In this document: one piece after another, positions 50,186 through 59,682 of the stretch | How positions within the stretch are numbered: the stretch's first letter is position 1 | Layout of the letters: each line of letters opens with the position of its first letter | Origin: Clostridium aceticum | Lineage (GTDB): Bacteria; Bacillota; Clostridia; Peptostreptococcales; Natronincolaceae | NCBI RefSeq assembly: GCF_001042715.1 | Contig: NZ_CP009687.1 | Location: forward strand, 3,091,418-3,155,417 | Direction of reading: 5' to 3' | Length of the DNA: 64,000 bases | Program-made: the position numbers and the translations under genes | The notes under the pieces: model-generated | Told to the model about the DNA's origin: nothing | Database searches by the model: none | What the model saw: only the letters and a program-made list of their open reading frames with translations

Positions 50186-51925
50186 TTAGTTGGTCAAATG
50201 ATGCTGTTTCATTTTTCTATACATGGTTGATCTGCTTATGCCTAATATCTCCGATGCTTTTGAAACATTTCCCTTTGTTTGTGTCAATGCCTCTATGATT
50301 GCATTACGTTCTAAGTCCTCCTGCTGAAGATTCATCAGTCTAGGATGGTTTTTTTTCGTCTCTAGAAAGAATCTTTTAAACTCATTAGGTAAATCATCTT
50401 TTGTAAGCAATTTTCCATCTGAGAGAGCTATCATACTTTCAATACAGTTTTCTAGTTGCCTAATATTTCCTGGCCAAGGAAAAGATAGAAAGTATTTGTA
50501 TACTTGTTGACTGATATTTATAGATGGTTTATTAAGCAATTTACGATATTTTTTAATAAAAAATGGTACTAAATCCCATAAGTCTTCTAATCTTTCTCTT
50601 AAAGGAGGAACATTGATCATAATTACCTTCAATCTATAATATAAATCAAGCCTGAATACTTTTTCTTCTACAAGTTTTTCTAAATCGCTATTTGTAGCTG
50701 CAATAATCCTTACATTTATTTTTCGACTTCTACTTTCTCCGATGCGATAGATTTCTTTGCTTTGAATGACTCTAAGAAGTGCAGCTTGAGCATGATGAGG
50801 CATATCACCGATTTCATCTAAAAATATAGTTCCATTGTTTGCTTCTTCAAACTTCCCCAACTGCCCTCCTCGTTTTGCCCCCGTAAAAGCCCCTGATGAA
50901 TAGCCAAAGAGTTCACTTTCAATTAGAGTATCTGGTATAGCAGCGCAGTTCAGTGGGATAAAGGGTCCGTTTGAACAAAAACTATGATCATGAATAAATC
51001 TTGCCACCACTTCTTTACCAGTACCACTTTCACCTTCAATGAGTACATTAGAGTTTATCATTGCAGCTTTTGAAGCTGTTTTAAATACTTCATTAATTTT
51101 TTCACTTCTTCCACGCCATTGATTATTTTCATTATTGTCCATTTTTTCTTGCTCTAATATTGAGTCAAACTTATCAAACATAAGCCAATTTTTATTCCAA
51201 AGAAGAAAGTCTGTTAGTTGTACATCTTCATCCTTATATATAGCTTCATTTTTAATTTTAGCGATATATTTATCCCCATACAAAGTGTTTTTCTTGGGAG
51301 GATTGTCAATAGAATTTGTAGAGCCCTCTAACTTTTGCGTTAATGTTTGAATTTTTACTCGATTAGCACAAAATTCTCGTTCTAATTCAATAATATTTAA
51401 AATCTGTTCAATCATTTTTGCTCCTTTTTGAACAACATTAAATATCTCTATAGAATGACTAAATATTTTTATAGATTGATAGCCTACCTCTTTTACGATA
51501 TACAATACACCTGCAACACTTTTGTCTAGATTAAGTATTGGACAAGCCCAGCAACTTAAAAAGGCACCAGGCTTTGCATAATGCTCCTTAAATATTGAAT
51601 AATTCCAATAGCTTGTAAAACTCATAGGTCTTGCGTAATGTTCAAAACCTAAAATCAATGATGTAGCTTTGTGATCGGAAGATAAATTATGTTTATAATC
51701 TTTATGTAAAAAAGTAGGTTCCCCCATAATATCTAAAATATAACCCTCTTCATCACTGCATATCAGGATATACTCTTTGCTTTTTAAGAGTTGGTAAATA
51801 TAAGGTAAAACATTTTTCCCTATTCTTTGCAAAATTTCATCCTCTTCTAGTTGCAGCAGTTCTTGTAACTCATTTTTTGAGATTCCCATACCTTCATTTT
51901 CTACTATGTCTCTTAGAAAACTCAT
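50186..51925 (-). CDS. sigma-54-dependent transcriptional activator, AcoR-like
   Basis: A 579-residue activator. An N-terminal sensor region (about 1-250) has GAF-like pieces ('SCWACPILNLDKSVAGVLYI'), a central AAA+ domain has Walker A 'EGESGTGKE', the sigma-54 contact loop 'GAFTGA' (about residue 345), Walker B 'GTIFLDEIGDM' and 'WPGNIRQLEN', and the C-terminal Fis-type helix-turn-helix is 'NVSKASEILGISRSTMYRKMK'. It is divergent from the AOR gene, which has a good -24/-12 promoter, so it very likely activates AOR. The inducer is unknown; the AcoR-like layout suggests a small aldehyde or ketone-related signal. Confidence 0.94.
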   Translation of the reverse strand: MSFLRDIVENEGMGISKNELQELLQLEEDEILQRIGKNVLPYIYQLLKSKEYILICSDEEGYILDIMGEPTFLHKDYKHNLSSDHKATSLILGFEHYARPMSFTSYWNYSIFKEHYAKPGAFLSCWACPILNLDKSVAGVLYIVKEVGYQSIKIFSHSIEIFNVVQKGAKMIEQILNIIELEREFCANRVKIQTLTQKLEGSTNSIDNPPKKNTLYGDKYIAKIKNEAIYKDEDVQLTDFLLWNKNWLMFDKFDSILEQEKMDNNENNQWRGRSEKINEVFKTASKAAMINSNVLIEGESGTGKEVVARFIHDHSFCSNGPFIPLNCAAIPDTLIESELFGYSSGAFTGAKRGGQLGKFEEANNGTIFLDEIGDMPHHAQAALLRVIQSKEIYRIGESRSRKINVRIIAATNSDLEKLVEEKVFRLDLYYRLKVIMINVPPLRERLEDLWDLVPFFIKKYRKLLNKPSINISQQVYKYFLSFPWPGNIRQLENCIESMIALSDGKLLTKDDLPNEFKRFFLETKKNHPRLMNLQQEDLERNAIIEALTQTKGNVSKASEILGISRSTMYRKMKQHHLTN

Positions 51926-52294
51926 CGTTCTTCCCCCTATGAAATAATTTAAAGTTAAAACATGATCTTATAAATCTAATCAGAGCTCTTATGAGATTTC
52001 TATACTAAACAATGAATGAAACACTTTCTTTAATTATGCTACAAGTGTATCAGTTATGACACATCTTTTGATTTTGATAACTATTCTTTTATCCTGTATA
52101 CCTATTAAGTTATGTGCACTTACTAATTTTGTATAAATTAGTATATATTTATTTAAAAGTAAAAAAATGGATTGCTTTATTACTATTTTATCAGAAAAAT
52201 ACTACAACCTAAACACTTATTTAAATTTCATGTATTGTGTTGTTCTTCATATAAACTTATAGAAATAAAAAAATTCTATTTTTTTTTGTTATGT

Positions 52295-52310
52295 TGGCAT
52301 TAATTTTGCA
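52295..52310 (+). promoter_or_regulatory. sigma-54 (-24/-12) promoter of AOR gene
   Basis: TGGCAT, 5 bases, TTGCA gives the GG-N10-GC arrangement of sigma-54 promoters. It lies 58 bases before the AOR start and is paired with a divergent sigma-54 activator gene. The 442-bp gap 51926-52367 otherwise holds no gene. Confidence 0.85.
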
Positions 52311-52367
52311 TTTTAATATTTATGTGTTTACGCCAACAATTCTATTTTTTAAAAGGAGGAAATTTAT

Positions 52368-54161
52368 ATGAATGGCTACGCAGGTAAAATTTTAAGAGTA
52401 GATTTAAGTAATAAAACAGTAACTACAGAAAATTTGGATCACAAAACTGCAGAAAAATTTATTGGAGGGAGGGGCCTAGCAACAAAAATACTAATGGATG
52501 AAGTTGATCCTAATGTCGATCCTTTAAGTCCTAAAAATAAGCTTATTTTTATGACAGGTCCACTGACAGGCACAAACACACCTACAGGTGGTAGATACAT
52601 GGTTGTAACAAAGTCACCCCTAACAGGAGCAGTTGCTAATTCAAATTCTGGTGGTTATTGGGGTGCAGAAATGAAATTTGCCGGCTACGATGGGATCATC
52701 ATCGAGGGCAAGGCTGAATCTCCAGTATATATCAACATTGTAGACGACAAGGTAGAAATTAAAGATGCTGTTCATCTTTGGGGAAAAGTCGTTTCTGAAA
52801 CTACTGAAGTTCTTCAAAAAGAACATGGAGAAAAAGTCAAAGTAGCCACTATTGGACCTGCTGGCGAAAATCTTTCTCTCATGGCTGCTATCATGAATGA
52901 TCGTGATAGAGCTGCAGGGCGTTCTGGTGTTGGTGCTGTAATGGGTTCGAAAAACCTCAAAGCTATCACAGTTAAAGGCAACGGCACAGTAGGCGTTAGA
53001 GATAAAAATAAACTTAAAGAAGTATTCTCTAGGTGTATAAAGAAAATTAAAGAAAACGGACTCACCGGTCAAGGGCTTCCAACCTACGGTACTGCAATAC
53101 TGGTGAATGTAATCAATGAGAATGGTGTGTTTCCTACAAATAATTTTCAATTGTCAACCTTCGATAAATCTGAAGAAATAAGTGGTGAGACCCTAACAGA
53201 AAAATATTTAACTAAAAAAGAAGCTTGCTTCAGATGTCCCATTGCTTGTGGAAGATACTGTGAGGTAGACGACATCAAGGGCGGTGGACCTGAGTATGAA
53301 ACAATTTGGGCTTTCGGTGCTGACTGCGGTGTCTCCAGCATGCCAGATATAATTAAAGCTAATTATTGGTGCAACGAAATGGGATTAGATACAATCTCTG
53401 CTGGGGCAACATTAGCTGCAGCCATGGAATTATATCAAAAAGGATACATCAAGAAAGAAGAGTTTGCTGGAGGTCCTGAACTTCAGTTTGGAAATGCTGA
53501 AGCCGTTGTAGAATGGACAAAGAGGACGGGGCTTAGTCTTGGATTAGGTGCAAAGCTGGCTCAAGGCTCTTATCGATTGTGTGAAAGTTATGGTGTACCT
53601 GAAATTTCAATGACTGTAAAGAAAATGGAACTACCAGCTTACGACCCAAGAGGGATCCAAGGACATGGATTACAATATGCTACTTGCAACCGTGGTGGCT
53701 GTCATGTTAGAGGCTATATGATTGCCCCTGAGATTGCAGGACTGCCTGAAAAACTTGACCGATTCTCACTAGAGGGAAAGCCTGTCTGGGTAAAGACATT
53801 CCAAGACATGTTTGCAGCCATTGATTCACTGGGATTATGTGTTTTCACTTCATTTGCATTAGATGCTGACGACTTTGCAGATTTATACAGTGCAGTCTGT
53901 GGAACAAACTTAACTGGCTCTGATTTTTTAGCCGCTGGCGATAGAGTTTGGACATTTGAAAAACTTTATAATTTAAAAGCTGGCATAGATTCTTCTCAGG
54001 ATACCCTGCCCCAAAGATTACTGAAAGAGCCTATTCCGGATGGACCTTCAAAAGGATGGATACATAAATTAGATGAACTGCTTCCTGAATACTATAAAGT
54101 TAGGGGATGGGATGTAAATGGTGTGCCTACAGTAGAAAAACTTAAAGAGCTTGGGTTATAA
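52368..54161 (+). CDS. aor: tungsten aldehyde:ferredoxin oxidoreductase
   Basis: A 597-residue enzyme that oxidises aldehydes to acids, or reduces acids to aldehydes, with ferredoxin. The N-terminus 'GYAGKILRVDLSNKTVT' and 'KFIGGRGLATKIL' are family hallmarks. The [4Fe-4S] cysteines are C287, C290, C294 in 'CFRCPIAC' and C491 in 'LGLCVFTSF', spaced as in the Pyrococcus enzyme. 'DPRGIQGHGLQYAT' fits the pterin-binding region. Start ATG behind AAAAGGAGG. Expression is probably sigma-54 dependent. Tungsten transport and pterin genes are not in the window. Confidence 0.95.
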   Translation: MNGYAGKILRVDLSNKTVTTENLDHKTAEKFIGGRGLATKILMDEVDPNVDPLSPKNKLIFMTGPLTGTNTPTGGRYMVVTKSPLTGAVANSNSGGYWGAEMKFAGYDGIIIEGKAESPVYINIVDDKVEIKDAVHLWGKVVSETTEVLQKEHGEKVKVATIGPAGENLSLMAAIMNDRDRAAGRSGVGAVMGSKNLKAITVKGNGTVGVRDKNKLKEVFSRCIKKIKENGLTGQGLPTYGTAILVNVINENGVFPTNNFQLSTFDKSEEISGETLTEKYLTKKEACFRCPIACGRYCEVDDIKGGGPEYETIWAFGADCGVSSMPDIIKANYWCNEMGLDTISAGATLAAAMELYQKGYIKKEEFAGGPELQFGNAEAVVEWTKRTGLSLGLGAKLAQGSYRLCESYGVPEISMTVKKMELPAYDPRGIQGHGLQYATCNRGGCHVRGYMIAPEIAGLPEKLDRFSLEGKPVWVKTFQDMFAAIDSLGLCVFTSFALDADDFADLYSAVCGTNLTGSDFLAAGDRVWTFEKLYNLKAGIDSSQDTLPQRLLKEPIPDGPSKGWIHKLDELLPEYYKVRGWDVNGVPTVEKLKELGL

Positions 54162-54194
54162 ACAAAAACAAATATTATATCTTGATACTTACAC

Positions 54195-54223
54195 AATCAG
54201 GGCTTCTTTTAGAAGCCCTGATT
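54195..54223. terminator. bidirectional terminator after AOR
   Basis: AATCAGGGCTTCT / AGAAGCCCTGATT around a TTT loop. It separates AOR from the convergent D-2-hydroxyacid dehydrogenase gene. Confidence 0.75.
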
Positions 54224-54255
54224 GATAGTGACTAAAATCATCTACAAAGATGAAG

Positions 54256-55242
54256 TTAATCCTTCATAAGTCTTGCACTTACTTCAGGATTTACACAGTT
54301 TGGAGGCAGTTTACCCTCTAAAGCTGCAAAAATATTTTGTGCACAACCTTCTCCCATCATAATTCTTACGTCTAATGTGGATGTGCCTATATGAGGTGTT
54401 AGGACAACATTTTCAAAATCGGTTAAACCAGGCTCCAACAAAGGTTCTCTTTCAAAAACATCCAGTCCTGCTCCTGCAATTTCTTTATCTCTTAATGCCA
54501 GCACCAAAGCTTTTTCATCAATAAGTGCTCCACGAGATGTGTTTACTAATATTGCTGAGTTTTTCATCTGTTTTAATTCATTGGTACTGATAAGATGACG
54601 GGTGGAGGGCATCGATGGCACATGAATAGATATAAAATCTGATTCTCTTAAAAGAGTTTCTCGATCCACATATTGCCCACCTGTTGTTTTTTCAAAATCA
54701 GGTTTTACGCTATTGCCCGTGTAAAGAATCTTCATGTTAAATCCTTTGGCCCGTTGACCCATAGCAGTACCAATACGTCCAGCACCAATGATCCCAATGG
54801 TTTTACCACTTACTTGAGTGCCCATTAGTTTTGTGGGACCCCAATCTTTTCCGCCGCTTCTTACATATCTATCACACTCAACAATTCTTCTAGCCGTAGC
54901 TAACAATAATGTCCAAGCCAAATCTGCTGTTGCATCAGTAACTATCCCAGGGGTGTTGGTGACATAAATACCATGTTTGGTAGCAGCCTCTACATTGATA
55001 TTGTCGTATCCTACTCCATAATTAGCCAGTATTTTACAATGAGATTTAATCCCCTCACAAATCTCTTCATCAATCCTAGTACCGGTTACCAATAAAGCAT
55101 CATACCCCTTAACTTTCTCTAGTAATTCTTCTTTTTCTAAATTCCGGGTCTCAGAATTCATCTCTACATCACATCGTTCTTTAAGTAAATTAAGTGCTTC
55201 TGACGGTACAGGTCGTGTCACATATACTTTTGGTTTTGTCAT
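54256..55242 (-). CDS. D-2-hydroxyacid dehydrogenase (glyoxylate reductase-like)
   Basis: A 328-residue NAD(P)H-dependent dehydrogenase. The Rossmann motif is 'TIGIIGAGRIGTAMGQRA', the catalytic residues R, E, H lie in 'NTSRGALIDEKAL', 'DVFEREPLLEPG' and 'LTPHIGTST', and 'ANYGVGYDNINVEAATKHGI' is typical of glyoxylate/hydroxypyruvate reductases. ATG at 55242 follows GAGGTGATC; eleven further in-frame residues upstream have no better site. It is 40 bases after purC on the same strand. Confidence 0.93.
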   Translation of the reverse strand: MTKPKVYVTRPVPSEALNLLKERCDVEMNSETRNLEKEELLEKVKGYDALLVTGTRIDEEICEGIKSHCKILANYGVGYDNINVEAATKHGIYVTNTPGIVTDATADLAWTLLLATARRIVECDRYVRSGGKDWGPTKLMGTQVSGKTIGIIGAGRIGTAMGQRAKGFNMKILYTGNSVKPDFEKTTGGQYVDRETLLRESDFISIHVPSMPSTRHLISTNELKQMKNSAILVNTSRGALIDEKALVLALRDKEIAGAGLDVFEREPLLEPGLTDFENVVLTPHIGTSTLDVRIMMGEGCAQNIFAALEGKLPPNCVNPEVSARLMKD

Positions 55243-55281
55243 CTTGATCACCTCTAATACCTTTATTATGTCCAAGCTTAT

Positions 55282-55968
55282 TTATTCCCCTAAAACCAGT
55301 TTTTCCAACTCCAACGGTTCTATGTATTTTCCATCTTTATAGGCTCTCATATTCCCACCTGAAATCTCATCTATTAGAATAATTTCTCTAGTTTCCCCTG
55401 CTCTACCAAACTCAAACTTTATATCGTATAGTTCTATTCCTTTTTTACCTAATTCTTCTTTTACAACATTTCCTATCTTCTTAGTAAGTTCTTTTAATAT
55501 TGTATACTCTTCTTTAGATAAGATTCCCAGCATATCTAGGGCATCCTCTGAAATAGGAGGATCTTGACGTGCATCGTCTTTCAATGTAACCTCTACAAAG
55601 GCTTCTAAAGGTTGTCCTTCTTCAGCATATTTGCCATAACGACGAAGAAAACTTCCTACTGCCCTGTAACGGCAGATCACCTCAAGTCCCTCACCGAATA
55701 CAGTAGCTGCCTTTACCTTCATAGTTGCTTCTTCAATATCTGCATCAACATAGTGGGTAGGTATGCCCTTTTCCTTTAGTGCCTCAAAAAAGAACTTAGT
55801 TAGCCTAAGACCCGCTTTACCTGCACCTTCTAAAGTCAAACCAACCGTATTAGCACCTGGGTCAAATTTACCGTCTTCTCCAGTCACATCATCCTTAAAC
55901 TTAAGTAGATAATTTCCATCTTCTAATGCATATACATTTTTTGTTTTACCTGTATAAATTAGCTTCAT
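55282..55968 (-). CDS. purC: SAICAR synthetase PurC
   Basis: A 228-residue enzyme of purine synthesis that joins aspartate to carboxyaminoimidazole ribonucleotide with ATP. Motifs are 'LIYTGKTKNVYAL', 'DDVTGEDGKFDPGAN', 'VICRYRAVGSFLRRYG' and 'IILIDEISGGNMRAYKDG'. ATG at 55968 is chosen because GGAG lies nine bases upstream; the ATG at 55974 is closer to it. It lies outside a purine cluster, paired with a dehydrogenase gene. Key ATP and substrate residues appear intact. Confidence 0.93.
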   Translation of the reverse strand: MKLIYTGKTKNVYALEDGNYLLKFKDDVTGEDGKFDPGANTVGLTLEGAGKAGLRLTKFFFEALKEKGIPTHYVDADIEEATMKVKAATVFGEGLEVICRYRAVGSFLRRYGKYAEEGQPLEAFVEVTLKDDARQDPPISEDALDMLGILSKEEYTILKELTKKIGNVVKEELGKKGIELYDIKFEFGRAGETREIILIDEISGGNMRAYKDGKYIEPLELEKLVLGE

Positions 55969-56143
55969 ACCCATTAGCTCCTTTTTGCATAGTTTTATTT
56001 TTTTCATTTAGTAATATTTATTATACATCATTTTTCGTGATATCCAAATCTTTTTTAGTAGTTTCATTAAAAAAGTTTGTAATAGTAGGTATGTTTATAT
56101 GTAAGTTGTAATTTTTGTTTGTTAATTTACAAAATACTTCTTA

Positions 56144-57760
56144 TCAAATACTTATCCCCATAAGATATTTAGCTGTCATATACAAAACCGTCATACTAAA
56201 AAACGCTGTTATAGAAATACATATATTGTTGAAACTTAACTCCAATTCCTTAACACGATATAGTAATTTAGTCTTTAGAATAACTTTCTTGTATATCATT
56301 GCCCCTACGCCTAATGATATAAAGTAAAAGAAAGCTTTTTCCAAATAAGCTGTAGAATCTATATCTACTTTTTGTTGAAACAATAAATAAATAAATTCCT
56401 CACCATAAATACCTCCAACAAGGCAAATAAACCCCAGCAAAATAACCACCGTGCCCTGATATATGTCTGTGCTAGAGGATTTAGCCTCCCATGGACCATA
56501 TAACATGGAGGCGTACTTCATAAAAGATATGATTGTTCCTAAGTTAACTAAAAGAATCCCATACTCTGCTATATTTCCAGCAGCTGCACTTTGAATAAGA
56601 TATTTTGAGATGCTCCCATTAAAAAGGGGGGCTCCTGTAATTCCCAGTATTGCCATAGTTGTAGCTGTAGCCACTATAGGCATTCTTCTAAAAACCCCTT
56701 TAATTTCCCATATGTTTCTTGTCTTATATTCGTCAATGATCATTCCTGCCGTCAAGAACAATGTAGACTTAAAAAATGCATGATTTATAATATGATATTT
56801 TCCACCCCAATAAGCATAGCTACTAGGATAATTTAGTCCCATCATAATAAGACCTATTTGGGATACAGTGTGATAAGCAAGTATTAATTTTAAATCGCTT
56901 TGAGACAATGCAAGAATAAAACCTATGACTCCTGTTAAAAAACCCAATATCAAGAAATACTTTGATGTATCAAGGGTACCTTCAAATACTTGTTGAATCC
57001 TAACAAATAAATAAACACCACTTTTAACATAAAGCCCCGATAGTATTGCAGATACAATGGAGGGTGCACTTGGTGTACCATGGGCTTTGGGAAGCCAACT
57101 AAATACTGGAATTAAAGCTGACTTTAAACCTACTGCGGTAATAATCAATGCATATCCTATGATAAGGGATTGGGGGTGTGAAATTAGTTCCATTTGCTCT
57201 TTGATGCCTTGAAAATCCAATACACCAAAGGTCTTATAGATAAATCCAATTCCAAAAACAAACATGGTCATGGCAACAATATTTACTAGTAGATATACCA
57301 TACCGTCATATATAGCACGGCTATCTCTTTTAAACATTATAAGTATACTTACTATTATTGTTGCAACCTCCACTAAAACATAAATGTTGAATAAATCGTT
57401 TGATAGAAAAATTCCGTTTAATAGCCCTTGTAAAATCATAAATAAGAAAAGAAAAAGTTTATTAGAGTATGCACTGCTGTAACTAAATATCTTCATAGAT
57501 AAAAATAAAAAAGCCGTTAACATAACAAGCACCGCAGAAAAAATATCACATTTCAATGTAATCCCAATATAATCTTTCCAGCCTCCTAGATTTTCAATTA
57601 TTGTCCCATACTGTCTTATATATATAAAATTTAAAATTGCTCCTATTAAAAAAATTCCCTGGATAAAGATTGCAATCTTGCTAATACGTTTACTTGGAAA
57701 CAAATACATTAATATACCAACAAATATAGGGACCAATACAAATAAATGAAGTTTCATCAT
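56144..57760 (-). CDS. mrpD: Mrp/Mbh antiporter large subunit MrpD (MbhH-like)
   Basis: A 538-residue membrane protein of the proton-translocating NuoN/NuoL/MrpD group, with about fourteen helices. 'LVEVATIIVSILIMFKRD' carries the conserved glutamate of helix 5, 'FSWLPKAHGTPSAPSIVSAILSG' is the signature of the central region with a lysine in helix 7, and 'YHTVSQIGLIMMGL' follows. It is the only NuoL/N-like subunit in the cluster. Two adjacent ATG codons (57760, 57757) follow GGAGAG; a longer frame would overlap mrpC. It is the last gene of the operon. Confidence 0.92.
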   Translation of the reverse strand: MMKLHLFVLVPIFVGILMYLFPSKRISKIAIFIQGIFLIGAILNFIYIRQYGTIIENLGGWKDYIGITLKCDIFSAVLVMLTAFLFLSMKIFSYSSAYSNKLFLFLFMILQGLLNGIFLSNDLFNIYVLVEVATIIVSILIMFKRDSRAIYDGMVYLLVNIVAMTMFVFGIGFIYKTFGVLDFQGIKEQMELISHPQSLIIGYALIITAVGLKSALIPVFSWLPKAHGTPSAPSIVSAILSGLYVKSGVYLFVRIQQVFEGTLDTSKYFLILGFLTGVIGFILALSQSDLKLILAYHTVSQIGLIMMGLNYPSSYAYWGGKYHIINHAFFKSTLFLTAGMIIDEYKTRNIWEIKGVFRRMPIVATATTMAILGITGAPLFNGSISKYLIQSAAAGNIAEYGILLVNLGTIISFMKYASMLYGPWEAKSSSTDIYQGTVVILLGFICLVGGIYGEEFIYLLFQQKVDIDSTAYLEKAFFYFISLGVGAMIYKKVILKTKLLYRVKELELSFNNICISITAFFSMTVLYMTAKYLMGISI

Positions 57761-57765
57761 AATTA

Positions 57766-58104
57766 TTATTCTCTCCTTTTTTCCATTGCCCGTTGCCAAT
57801 TTGTCGTCCCATACTTGTGATATATCGCTATATACATAGTTAAGCTTACAGCAGTAACAGCTACCCCTATAACGATTGCAGTGAGCATTAAGGCTTGAGG
57901 CAGTGGATCGGCAACATGGGTATGAGGACCCACCCCAATAGGAGGCTTTGCTCCCTTGGTAAAATTAATCGTAATAAAAAACAAAATTACAGCACTCTGC
58001 ATAATCTCGATAGATATAATTGTTTTAATGATATTTCGCCTTGCACATATGCCATAAAGACCTACAAAAAATAATAGCATACTTACACTCTCACCATTTA
58101 ACAA
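57766..58104 (-). CDS. mrpC: Mrp antiporter subunit MrpC (NuoK-like)
   Basis: A 112-residue, three-helix protein with the NuoK-type core 'FFVGLYGICARRNIIKTIISIEIMQSAVILFFITI' and 'VADPLPQALMLTAIVIGVAVTAVSLTM', which ends in a typical MrpC signature. The start appears to be TTG at 58104, but the ribosome site AGGTGA is somewhat distant, so the exact start is uncertain. In Mrp and Mbh complexes this subunit contributes a glutamate to the ion path. Confidence 0.9.
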   Translation of the reverse strand: MLNGESVSMLLFFVGLYGICARRNIIKTIISIEIMQSAVILFFITINFTKGAKPPIGVGPHTHVADPLPQALMLTAIVIGVAVTAVSLTMYIAIYHKYGTTNWQRAMEKRRE

Positions 58105-58116
58105 TTGAATAAGCCA

Positions 58117-58503
58117 TCACCTGCTTTCATAAAAAACAAATCTAAAAAATATAATACTTAGTCCACAACCTACTTTTATTCCAATCAGTACATTCATTGT
58201 AATGAGATACAATTCATTCATAAAAGATAATCTAGTTTTAAATTCCCACAAAACAAACAGTACAGGAAGAATTATTATAATAGTAAAGAGTGCTTTTTCC
58301 AGTACCTGCAAGATGTTAAGCCTGATATCTTGGATAGATAGTCCGAGATATCGACTCATAAATACAGCAGATAATATAGCGCCACCTTGAAATCCCCCTC
58401 CCGGTGTTTTATGCCCGTTAAGAATAATATAAAATCCAAGTAACAGGATAAATGGATGCATTAAGCCTATCATTCTAGATACAATCTGAGAATCTTCCCT
58501 CAT
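58117..58503 (-). CDS. mrpB: Mrp antiporter subunit MrpB (MbhF-like)
   Basis: A 128-residue membrane protein with four helices. 'PFILLLGFYIILNGHKTPGGGFQGGAILSAVFMSRYL' is a clear MrpB domain signature. It is encoded between the MbhE-like and MrpC genes, as in the Mbh operon order. The ribosome site GGAGGGG is upstream of ATG. Confidence 0.92.
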   Translation of the reverse strand: MREDSQIVSRMIGLMHPFILLLGFYIILNGHKTPGGGFQGGAILSAVFMSRYLGLSIQDIRLNILQVLEKALFTIIIILPVLFVLWEFKTRLSFMNELYLITMNVLIGIKVGCGLSIIFFRFVFYESR

Positions 58504-58587
58504 AAGGACAACCCCTCCTTTTTTTACGCTTCAGCAAGAAATAGTTTTAAAAAGCCTTTGTACCCATATAAAACTATTTATCTTACT

Positions 58588-58851
58588 CTATTCTTCATCT
58601 TCTTCATAATGGTAAAAGTGGATTACGCCTACCACACTGATTAAAAGAGTCAGGGCTTCAAAAAGGGTATCATATACCCTATAATTCAGATAGATTGCCG
58701 CTACAGCATTTTTAGCTCTTGTATCTTCGTAAAAATTACTTATATAACTTTTCATTGCTCCATCATACAGCGCTTCATTATACTGGAGGTGCATCCATAA
58801 AATTAAAATGAATATACAAAGCATATATACAAATATAAACGTTTTCCTCAC
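58588..58851 (-). CDS. MbhE-like subunit (MrpA C-terminal part)
   Basis: An 87-residue protein with two hydrophobic segments ('FIFVYMLCIFILILWM', 'YDTLFEALTLLISVVGVIHFYHY') and an acidic end. Position, size and the 'YRVYDTLFEALTLL' motif match MbhE, which in seven-gene Mrp operons is the end of MrpA. Its start overlaps the preceding gene by four bases. It has no other known function. Confidence 0.8.
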   Translation of the reverse strand: MRKTFIFVYMLCIFILILWMHLQYNEALYDGAMKSYISNFYEDTRAKNAVAAIYLNYRVYDTLFEALTLLISVVGVIHFYHYEEDEE

Positions 58852-59387
58852 TCTACACCACCCTTCACCGAATTACAGATAGTTATATCGAAGGCCTTAT
58901 TTCCTTCAATGAAGTTCTTAGATTGATCTAGGAGATGATTCTTCTTATGTTCATATATAGATACTTTTGATCCCTTCTGTCTAACAATTAAATCATAATT
59001 TTGATGTTGCTTGATATATTCTAAGTCATTGGTAGTATACACTACTTCACAATCTAATCCATTCTGATGATAATATCCTTCAATATCCTTCAGTATACTT
59101 GTGCTTCCTTTTAATGTATAACCATCGTGCATCATTTCTTGGTCTTCATTGGTATAATATATCATCACTACCTTCTTCTTCTGGAGTGCTACCAAATATA
59201 GTATTGTTCCAAGGGTACTGGCAATAACAGCTTGTGCAATAGCTACATCAGGAGCACTGTAAAATATATAGCAAAGAGAGATAACCAGTGAAAAAATCCC
59301 TACATAGATCACTGCTCGCCGCATATTATCTGTCTGAACAGCTAATATGGCAAAAGCTACTGCTAAAATATATAAAAGTCTAATCAT
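58848..59387 (-). CDS. MbhD-like (DUF4040) subunit with extra soluble C-terminal domain
   Basis: A 179-residue protein. The first ~75 residues are MbhD/DUF4040: 'RRAVIYVGIFSLVISLCYIFYSAPDVAIAQAVIASTLGTILYLVAL', with the conserved 'APDVAIAQA'. The remaining ~105 residues are a hydrophilic domain ('TSILKDIEGYYHQNGLDCEVVYTTNDLEYIKQH', 'YDLIVRQ') that resembles a small nucleotide- or ligand-binding alpha/beta fold, not present in standard MbhD (~90 residues). It overlaps mrpG by eight bases and the MbhE-like gene by four. Confidence 0.82.
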   Translation of the reverse strand: MIRLLYILAVAFAILAVQTDNMRRAVIYVGIFSLVISLCYIFYSAPDVAIAQAVIASTLGTILYLVALQKKKVVMIYYTNEDQEMMHDGYTLKGSTSILKDIEGYYHQNGLDCEVVYTTNDLEYIKQHQNYDLIVRQKGSKVSIYEHKKNHLLDQSKNFIEGNKAFDITICNSVKGGVE

Positions 59388-59679
59388 CTTTATCCTCCTT
59401 TACTTTATACCCACTCAAAAAAGCCGAGCGGGCAATTGAATGAGAAACTAGAGGATTTGCTATAATGGTGATTAATAAAATAAAGAGTATCTTTAAAGAG
59501 AAAAAAAGTCTTCCATTTGCTATCATCACACCTATCAATAGAGTAACAAACCCAGCAGTATCTACTTTGGATGCGATTAATATCCTTGAATAGAAGTCCT
59601 TAAATCGAAATACCCCGTACACACCAAAGGTAATAAAAATAATCCCTAATCCCATCACAATATAACCCAGCATTTGCAT
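59380..59679 (-). CDS. mrpG: Mrp antiporter subunit MrpG
   Basis: A 99-residue protein with three helices. 'GIIFITFGVYGVFRFKDFYSRILIASKVDTAGFVTLLIGVMI' and 'NPLVSHSIARSAFLSG' are the standard MrpG pattern (YGVFRFKDFY.R). It starts within a few bases of mrpF, overlapping the next gene by eight. Confidence 0.92.
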   Translation of the reverse strand: MQMLGYIVMGLGIIFITFGVYGVFRFKDFYSRILIASKVDTAGFVTLLIGVMIANGRLFFSLKILFILLITIIANPLVSHSIARSAFLSGYKVKEDKDD

Positions 59680-59682
59680 ACC

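Noticed and set aside
52045-52062. GTGT..ACAC dyad as an upstream activator site for the sigma-54 regulator
   Set aside because: Only 4-5 bp per arm match, which is expected by chance in AT-rich DNA; too weak to list as a feature.
52641-53150. 169-codon antisense frame inside the AOR gene
   Set aside because: Shadow of AOR; composition rich in Phe/Ser and no start signal.
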